This document shows positions 6,263 through 10,194 of a stretch of DNA of 10,194 nucleotides, one piece after another. Within the stretch, counting starts at the first letter, position 1. The number at the start of each line of letters is the position of its first letter. A program made the translations under genes and the position numbers. Source of the DNA: Ruminococcus sp. Its GTDB lineage: Bacteria > Bacillota > Clostridia > Oscillospirales > Acutalibacteraceae. Where the stretch lies: assembly GCA_017502425.1 (NCBI GenBank), contig JAFVVB010000063.1:1-10194 (forward strand), written 5' to 3'. Below the pieces are notes generated by a model, which worked only from the letters and a program-made list of their open reading frames with translations, was not told the DNA's origin and made no database searches.

Positions 6263-6834
6263 TACTGTTCACCTCCTACTTCCTGATGATATATATCACA
6301 CGCTTTGTTTACAGCATCTATTACAGCTTTCGAGCTGATGGTTGATGATGTGACAGCATCAACCTGCTGACCTTCTCCTGCGTAGTCTTTGCTGACAACA
6401 ATAGAGTCGTCAGAAACAAGACCTTTAAACTGAGAAGTGAAACTCTCGTTAGAAGTATTTTTACCCAGACCAGGAGTTTCGTCGTCGTTGTAGTATACGT
6501 CAATACCGATGATTTTGCCGTCATTGATGCCGGTCATGACTTTAATCTGACCGCCGTAACCCGACGCAACTGAAGAAATAGCATAGCCGACTGTCTGGGA
6601 GTTTTCGTCTAGTCCTTTGTAAATTTCGCCGTCTTCAGTTTCTTTGACGAGTTCAAAGCTTTTGGCATCAGGGCACACGATTTTCATCGACTGCTGCTGG
6701 GATAAAGCTTCGTTTTCAGCGATTTTGGTAGAAGTCACAGCATTTGTGACAGCTAACGCCGCTGTGATAAAAAGACAAATGATGAAAAGTGAAATAGTAG
6801 GGATAAAAATCTCTTTGAAATTCATTTTTTTCAT
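6262..6834 (-). CDS. rnfG: Rnf complex flavoprotein subunit RnfG
   Basis: RnfG carries a covalently bound FMN on the outer side of the membrane and passes electrons to the membrane core. The 190-aa protein has one N-terminal helix (residues ~10-32) followed by an FMN-binding domain. The ETPGLGKN motif (119-126) and VDAVTSSTISSKAV (158-171) are visible; by family knowledge Thr165 is the residue flavinylated by ApbE. No apbE gene is in the window. The start overlaps the rnfD stop by four bases (ATGA) and has AAAGGGGG upstream; a second in-frame ATG three codons later is less well placed. Length is normal for the family. Confidence 0.95.
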   Translation of the reverse strand: MKKMNFKEIFIPTISLFIICLFITAALAVTNAVTSTKIAENEALSQQQSMKIVCPDAKSFELVKETEDGEIYKGLDENSQTVGYAISSVASGYGGQIKVMTGINDGKIIGIDVYYNDDETPGLGKNTSNESFTSQFKGLVSDDSIVVSKDYAGEGQQVDAVTSSTISSKAVIDAVNKACDIYHQEVGGEQ

Positions 6835-7766
6835 TTTTTATCCCCCTTTCTTACTGCACCGAAAGCCTTAGGGGTAGTAGCGGATTCAATGAGTGGTACG
6901 AGTATGTTCATCAGCAGGATTGAGAATGATACGCCTTCTGGCATATTTGAGTATGTACGAAGCAGTATAGTCAGCACACCGCATCCGATAGCGTAGATAA
7001 CCTTGCCCCATTTAGTGATAGGAGAGGTAACATAGTCAGTAGCCATGAAAATAGCGCCTAAGAGCAGACCGCCCGAGAGAATCTGATAGATAGGGTCCTG
7101 ACCGATAACAAGTGCCATTAGCGCAGAAGAAGCAATGTACACACACGGAATGATAGGGGAAATAACCTTTTTGATTACAAGGTAAACACCACCTATAACT
7201 AAAGCAACGGCACATGTCTCGCCGAGTGAACCGCCGTGAGTACCGAGCAGTAAATCAACGTATGAGTAAGCTCCCACTTCGCTTGCGAGCGGTGTAGCGC
7301 TGGTCACTGCGTCAGGGTTTTTGTAGTAAAAAGCATCTACCCATGTCATCATAGCGTTAGGGAAGGATACTAGCAGTACGATACGAGCAGCGAGCGCAGG
7401 GTTTACAAAGTTCATACCTATGCCACCGAACATCTGCTTTACCACAACGATAGCAACGATGCATCCGAACATAGCAATCAGCGGATTGATGTTGACAGGT
7501 AAGTTGAGTGCTAGAAGTAAGCCTGTGACAACAGCAGATAAATCACCGATAGTGTTGTCACGCTTCATCACTTTTCTTGATATGTATTCACTGAGTACAC
7601 ATGTAGCAACACACACGCCTATGAGCATCAGACTCATCGGTCCGAAAATAATAGTTGCCGCGATGCACGCAGGAATAAGTGCGATGATAACGTCGAGCAT
7701 TATCTTAGTGGTAGAAGAATCTGAGCGAAAATGAGGAGAAGAAGAAACGTACATTTTGTTTTCCAT
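6831..7766 (-). CDS. rnfD: Rnf complex membrane flavoprotein subunit RnfD
   Basis: RnfD is the NqrB-like membrane subunit thought to form part of the ion channel. The 311-aa protein opens with SSSPHFRSDSST, typical of the family, and has about eight to ten hydrophobic segments. Conserved elements include GGIGMNFVNPALAARI (114-129) and PDAVTSATPLA (151-161), where Thr158 is the expected covalent FMN site, and the late segment FMATDYVTSPITKWGK (240-255). The start shares one base with the rnfC stop (TAATG), with AGGAGG seven bases upstream inside rnfC, so translation of the two is coupled. Ion specificity (sodium or proton) cannot be decided from what I can see. Confidence 0.96.
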   Translation of the reverse strand: MENKMYVSSSPHFRSDSSTTKIMLDVIIALIPACIAATIIFGPMSLMLIGVCVATCVLSEYISRKVMKRDNTIGDLSAVVTGLLLALNLPVNINPLIAMFGCIVAIVVVKQMFGGIGMNFVNPALAARIVLLVSFPNAMMTWVDAFYYKNPDAVTSATPLASEVGAYSYVDLLLGTHGGSLGETCAVALVIGGVYLVIKKVISPIIPCVYIASSALMALVIGQDPIYQILSGGLLLGAIFMATDYVTSPITKWGKVIYAIGCGVLTILLRTYSNMPEGVSFSILLMNILVPLIESATTPKAFGAVRKGDKK

Positions 7767-9133
7767 TACTTACCCTCCTTTAACGGCATCTGCCTTTTCT
7801 TTTCGTTATTTATAATCTGTTTACCTAGTTTGATTGTATTTACAAGGTGGCGGTTAGCAGGACATGCATATGAACAGCAACCGCACTCCATACAGTTTAA
7901 AATATTAGTGGACATCATAGCCGAAACGTCCTTTGAGTCAACAGCTTTGCAGATGCTGACAGGAAGAAGGCTCATCGGACACGCATCGACACATTTACCG
8001 CATCTGATACACGCAGTGCTTTCCATGAGCTTCGCCTTTTTCTCAGTGAAAGCAAGGATAGCGTTGTTCTGCTTAGCAACGAAAATGTTGTCATCACTGA
8101 TTGCAGCGCCCATCATAGGACCACCCATAATGAGTTTTTTAGGCTCTCTCTTATATCCGCCTGCAAATTCTATGACTTCCTTTACGCTGACACCGATAGG
8201 GACGATAACGTTCTTAGGTTCTTTGATAGCATCACCGTCAATAGTAAGACGTTTTTTAGTCAGCGGAATACCGGTTCTCATATATTCAGCTAAAAACGCT
8301 ACCGATGCAACGTTCATAACGATACAGCCAGCATCACTAGGGAGTTTACCCATAGGAACAACACGATTGGTGCACGCTTTGATTAATACTTTTTCAGCGC
8401 CGAACGGATAAGAGGCCTTAAGTGGTAATACTCTAACCTCGTCGTATTTATCGATGTCGTTATCAGCAATATCCTTTAGTACCTTGATAGCGTCAGGTTT
8501 ATTATTTTCAACACCGATGATAACACGTTTAAGTCCTAAGATGTCTTTGAGTGCATATACACCGCTCATAATAGCCCATGAGTTTTCTAAAACTTCTCTG
8601 TGGTCAGCAGTGATATATGGTTCACACTCAGCTACGTTGATGATGAGTGTATCGACATCTTTATCAGCAGGAATATTAAGTTTTACGTGAGCAGGAAAAC
8701 CTGCACCGCCTAAACCGACCAGTCCACTCGCACGAATGGCTTTGAGCAAATCGGAAATGTTGTTGATTACTGGTGGCTTGATGCCGTCAAAAAGTGTCAT
8801 CTCACCATCTGATTCAATAGTGATAGCGTCGACTTTGGAGCCGTCAGCTACCGCGACTTTTTCAATTTTTTTGACAGTACCCGATACTGAACTGTGTATT
8901 GGTGCACTGACGTAAGCGTCGCTGTCGCCTATCACCTGACCCACATATACGGTATCGCCGACTTTAACGGTAGGTTTGCACGGTGCACCGATGTGCTGTG
9001 ACATGGTGATAGTCACGGTCTTTGGAGCAGGCATCTCAACACTCTCGATGTGAGCAGTGTTTTTGAGATGAGGGACGTGCACACCACCGTGGGTGCGATA
9101 CGGTTTTCTCGGGAAAGTAAGATTTTTATCCAT
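7766..9133 (-). CDS. rnfC: Rnf complex NADH-interacting subunit RnfC
   Basis: RnfC is the cytoplasmic subunit that exchanges electrons with NAD(H) through FMN. The 455-aa protein has an N-terminal biotinyl/lipoyl-like barrel (residues ~45-95, PTVKVGDTVYVGQVIG), a NuoF-like Rossmann domain with the glycine-rich GLVGLGGAGFPAHVKL (137-152) and NVAECEPYITADHR (166-179), an SLBB-type region around 300-345 (MGGPMMG), and two 4Fe-4S motifs: CIRCGKCVDACP (Cys375, 378, 381, 385) and CMECGCCSYACP (Cys414, 417, 420, 424). It is the first gene of the operon, 47 bases downstream of the predicted start site, with a GAGGGGG box before ATG. Length is usual for short RnfCs of Firmicutes, without the alanine/lysine-rich tail of proteobacterial RnfC. 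Confidence 0.96.
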   Translation of the reverse strand: MDKNLTFPRKPYRTHGGVHVPHLKNTAHIESVEMPAPKTVTITMSQHIGAPCKPTVKVGDTVYVGQVIGDSDAYVSAPIHSSVSGTVKKIEKVAVADGSKVDAITIESDGEMTLFDGIKPPVINNISDLLKAIRASGLVGLGGAGFPAHVKLNIPADKDVDTLIINVAECEPYITADHREVLENSWAIMSGVYALKDILGLKRVIIGVENNKPDAIKVLKDIADNDIDKYDEVRVLPLKASYPFGAEKVLIKACTNRVVPMGKLPSDAGCIVMNVASVAFLAEYMRTGIPLTKKRLTIDGDAIKEPKNVIVPIGVSVKEVIEFAGGYKREPKKLIMGGPMMGAAISDDNIFVAKQNNAILAFTEKKAKLMESTACIRCGKCVDACPMSLLPVSICKAVDSKDVSAMMSTNILNCMECGCCSYACPANRHLVNTIKLGKQIINNEKKRQMPLKEGK

Positions 9134-9186
9134 ACTTAAAGCCCCCTCGTTTCACAATAGATTTTGTCAAAATTACATCACTATAA

Positions 9187-9215
9187 ACTATACCATTTTT
9201 TACGTTTATTTTCAA
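9187..9215 (-). promoter_or_regulatory. Sigma-A-type promoter of the rnf operon
   Basis: On the minus strand TTGAAA (9210-9215) is followed after exactly 17 bp by TATAGT (9187-9192), preceded by TGG, which gives an extended -10. Transcription should begin near 9180, so the leader is only ~45 nt and leaves no room for a riboswitch. Confidence 0.8.
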
Positions 9216-9217
9216 TG

Positions 9218-9247
9218 TGAATAACCGCCAAAATCCGAGCAATAATA
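9218..9247 (+). promoter_or_regulatory. Sigma-G/F-like sporulation promoter of spoVAE
   Basis: TGAATA (9218-9223) is followed after 17 bp by AATAATA (9241-9247). The B. subtilis sigma-G consensus as I recall it is roughly GHATR, 17-18 bp, CATWHTA; only the first base of the -10 element differs. spoVA operons are forespore-expressed in bacilli and clostridia, which supports the call. The -35 element lies two bases from the divergent rnf -35 element. Confidence 0.5.
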
Positions 9248-9277
9248 TGGTATATAAATACTAAAAAGGGGTCGGTA

Positions 9278-9289
9278 ATGAACATATGA
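9278..9289 (+). other. Three-codon leader ORF overlapping the spoVAE start
   Basis: ATG AAC ATA TGA has a good box (AAGGGG, 6-nt spacer). Its stop TGA (9287-9289) overlaps the spoVAE ATG (9286-9288) as ATGA. The spoVAE ATG itself is 14 nt from the box, too far for efficient direct initiation, so translation by re-initiation is plausible. No alternative in-frame upstream start codon exists for spoVAE. Confidence 0.4.
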
Positions 9290-9639
9290 GTTATGTGTTT
9301 GCGTTTATAACAGGTGGTCTTATTTGTGTGATAGGTCAGGTGCTGATTGATAAAACGAAACTAACACCCGCGCGAATACTCACAGGATACGTAGTAGCCG
9401 GAGTGTTTATCTCAGCTGTTGGTTTATATGAACCGCTTGTAGAGTTTGCATCGTGTGGTGCAACAGTACCTTTGAGTGGATTCGGTCATCTGATGGCTCA
9501 GGGAGTAAAAGAGTCAGTAGATACCTACGGAGCGTTAGGTATCTTAAAAGGCCCGCTTAGTGCAGCATCAGCCGGAATAACTGCCGCTGTGGTGCTGTCA
9601 CTTATAGCAAGCCTCATATCAAAATCAAAAGAAAAGTAG
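9286..9639 (+). CDS. spoVAE: Stage V sporulation protein AE (SpoVAE/SpoVAEb-type membrane protein)
   Basis: The 117-aa protein is a small integral membrane protein with about three to four hydrophobic segments. It carries hallmarks of the SpoVAC/SpoVAE family: FITGGLICVIGQVLIDKTKLTPARILTG near the N-terminus, GLYEPLVEFASCGATVPLSGFGH in the middle, and a C-terminal region GILKGPLSAASAGITAAVV ending in a lysine-rich tail. In Bacillus and Clostridium SpoVA proteins form the inner-membrane channel that loads and releases dipicolinic acid in spores. Here the gene stands alone: no spoVAC or spoVAD lies beside it, and it is transcribed away from rnf. A sigma-G-like promoter lies upstream. The only usable start is ATG 9286, which has a poorly spaced RBS and is overlapped by a three-codon ORF. 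The family call is confident; the exact AEa/AEb designation is less so. Confidence 0.92.
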   Translation: MSYVFAFITGGLICVIGQVLIDKTKLTPARILTGYVVAGVFISAVGLYEPLVEFASCGATVPLSGFGHLMAQGVKESVDTYGALGILKGPLSAASAGITAAVVLSLIASLISKSKEK

Positions 9640-9685
9640 CGGTTGCATTAAAAATCGAAAGGCTGCGCACCTCGGCGCTTAAAAT
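9640..9685. repeat. Dispersed repeat, right-end fragment directly after spoVAE
   Basis: These 46 bases match 4092-4138 with one substitution and one missing base. The fragment starts at the base after the spoVAE stop codon and runs into the T-tract of the following terminator. Both this copy and the long copy thus abut the end of a gene. Confidence 0.85.
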
Positions 9686-9713
9686 AAAAACGCCCGTACG
9701 GTTAGTACGGGCG
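9681..9713 (-). terminator. Rho-independent terminator of the small membrane protein gene
   Basis: CGCCCGTAC (9691-9699) and GTACGGGCG (9705-9713) form a perfect 9-bp GC-rich stem with a 5-nt loop. On the minus strand it is followed by TTTTTATTTT. It lies 16 bp past the stop of the gene at 9729-9881. On the plus strand no T-run follows, so spoVAE transcription may read through or stop weakly here. Confidence 0.9.
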
Positions 9714-9728
9714 CACATTAGTTACATA

Positions 9729-9881
9729 TTACTGGATTGAATAATCGAGGTATTCCTCAAGTTCTGCATCGTCTTTCTTTTTCTTTTCTCTGACTACTAA
9801 GAACGCAGTAACAGCAGCGGTGACAGCAGCAACAGCAGAAATCACAACGACAAGCCAGCCGAACCTAGATTTTTTCTCCAT
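9729..9881 (-). CDS. Small single-pass membrane protein, 50 aa, unknown function
   Basis: ATG at 9881 opens a 50-codon frame. AAAGGAGG ends 7 nt upstream, an excellent RBS, and a matching promoter and terminator flank the gene, so I regard it as real despite its size. The product has a short charged start (MEKKSRFG), one hydrophobic helix of about 22 residues (WLVVVISAVAAVTAAVT plus AFLVV), and a cytoplasmic-looking tail that switches from basic (REKKKK) to acidic (DDAELEEYLDYSIQ). There is no cleavage site typical of a signal peptide. It is monocistronic and convergent with spoVAE. I do not recognise the family; the layout resembles small regulatory or scaffold membrane peptides, but no function can be assigned. 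Confidence 0.8.
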   Translation of the reverse strand: MEKKSRFGWLVVVISAVAAVTAAVTAFLVVREKKKKDDAELEEYLDYSIQ

Positions 9882-9911
9882 GAGAAGACCTCCTTTAGAA
9901 TATTACTATAA

Positions 9912-9930
9912 AATAATAACAGTTATTATT
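9912..9930. promoter_or_regulatory. Perfect 19-bp palindrome overlapping the -10 region (operator candidate)
   Basis: AATAATAAC-A-GTTATTATT is a perfect inverted repeat with a 1-nt centre, covering the -10 box and most of the spacer of the promoter at 9913-9941. A protein bound there would block RNA polymerase, so it reads as a repressor operator. The AT-rich form with an odd centre is reminiscent of Fur/PerR-type boxes but does not match one I know. Confidence 0.55.
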
Positions 9931-9941
9931 CCAAAAGTCAA
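9913..9941 (-). promoter_or_regulatory. Sigma-A-type promoter of the small membrane protein gene
   Basis: On the minus strand TTGACT (9936-9941) is followed after exactly 17 bp by TATTAT (9913-9918), each 5/6 to consensus. The predicted start is near 9906, about 25 nt before the start codon, leaving room for little more than the RBS. Confidence 0.8.
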
Positions 9942-10031
9942 CCGAGATTATTCGATACGATGTGAAAATTTTGTGAATATTAAAACAGGCATATGTATTA
10001 TTATATTCGTAGGACATATATCCTTATCTTT

Positions 10032-10102
10032 GCTAAGCGTTGTGTGACGTTTGCAGGGGAGTTTTTATGCCGTCCCATACGAAATGATGGGTGCTTACGC
10101 AC
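10032..10102. other. Hairpin-rich noncoding stretch of unknown role
   Basis: Three adjacent dyads lie here: GCTAAGCGT/ACGTTTGC (10032-10054, one bulge and one wobble), CCCAT/ATGGG (10074-10091) and GTGC-TTAC-GCAC (10091-10102). They lead into the repeat copy at 10111. Between here and the promoter at 9941 I see only AT-rich sequence with no gene. No credible coding frame crosses the region; short frames on both strands lack protein-like composition. Confidence 0.35.
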
Positions 10103-10110
10103 TCGGGAAT

Positions 10111-10194
10111 AATTCGGGGACCCCAAAATCTGAGATTTTGGGGATAGGAGGAGCAAATAAAAAGATGTAGATTTTGCGGATAGCATAATCGAAA
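10111..10194. repeat. Dispersed repeat, left end plus rearranged interior, continuing past the window
   Basis: Positions 10111-10148 match 3885-3922 at about 32 of 38 positions. Here the inner stem CCCCAAAATC/GATTTTGGGG is a perfect 10 bp, and several of the differences keep pairing. GCAAATA recurs at 10153, and the final GCATAATCGAAA resembles the right-end GCATTAAAAATCGAAA. This copy therefore looks like an internally shortened version cut by the window edge. Confidence 0.65.

Noticed and set aside
7731..8411. 226-codon open frame on the plus strand opposite rnfC
   Set aside because: It lies entirely antisense to the conserved rnfC gene, has no RBS, and its composition reflects the complementary strand of a real gene.
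9134..9186. Riboswitch in the rnf leader
   Set aside because: The predicted leader is only about 45 nt with no stem-loop or terminator, too short for a known riboswitch class.
10068..10172. Two tiny plus-strand frames (six and about 28 codons) with an AGGGGAG box and overlapping stop/start
   Set aside because: The second frame is mostly the inverted repeat and has no protein-like sequence; the box and overlap are probably coincidental.
10001..10186. 61-codon open frame on the minus strand at the right edge
   Set aside because: It runs through the hairpin stretch and the repeat copy, has no convincing RBS and looks basic and unstructured; most likely noncoding.

Overview
The window looks like chromosomal DNA of an anaerobic, spore-forming, low-GC Gram-positive gut or rumen bacterium of the Ruminococcus / [Eubacterium] siraeum type (Oscillospiraceae). 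Three things suggest this: secreted proteins ending in type I dockerin-like repeats, a clostridial-order Rnf operon (rnfCDGEAB), and a SpoVAE-type spore membrane protein. The assignment is an inference from gene content; no rRNA or marker gene is present.

Layout. (1) Positions 1-3644, minus strand: five tandem, homologous, secreted dockerin-type proteins, transcribed right to left from a good sigma-A-like promoter at 3745-3773. Short genes (type A, about 210 aa) alternate with long genes (type B, about 300 aa), as A3-B2-A2-B1-A1, and A1 runs off the left edge. Each A-to-B junction is an identical 39-bp spacer and the B-to-A junctions also match, so the array grew by duplication of an A+B pair. 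Both types share a core domain of unknown function and a C-terminal dockerin. Type B carries an extra N-terminal domain resembling protease propeptide / I9-like inhibitor domains. (2) 3645-4131: no credible gene. It holds the array promoter, an intrinsic terminator for the minus strand (3825-3860) and a hairpin-rich dispersed repeat (about 3885-4138). (3) 4132-9133, minus strand: a complete, tightly packed rnfCDGEAB operon encoding the ion-pumping ferredoxin:NAD+ oxidoreductase, with a strong promoter at 9187-9215. (4) 9286-9639, plus strand: an isolated spoVAE-like gene, divergent from rnf, with a sigma-G-like promoter. (5) 9640-10194: a partial copy of the repeat, a strong terminator, a 50-aa single-pass membrane protein gene on the minus strand whose promoter contains a perfect 19-bp palindrome, and a structured noncoding stretch ending in another, rearranged copy of the repeat.

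How the parts work together. The six Rnf subunits form one membrane complex: RnfB accepts electrons from ferredoxin, flavins in RnfG/RnfD and iron-sulfur centres in RnfA/RnfE carry them across the membrane domain, and RnfC passes them to NAD+. The dockerin array is a separate transcription unit encoding exported proteins that could dock onto cohesin-bearing scaffolds. I see no functional link between the array, rnf and spoVAE beyond adjacency. The most unusual items are the alternating dockerin/inhibitor-like array, the structured dispersed repeat next to the stop codons of both rnfB and spoVAE, the Cys-rich tail on RnfE, and the three-codon ORF overlapping the spoVAE start.
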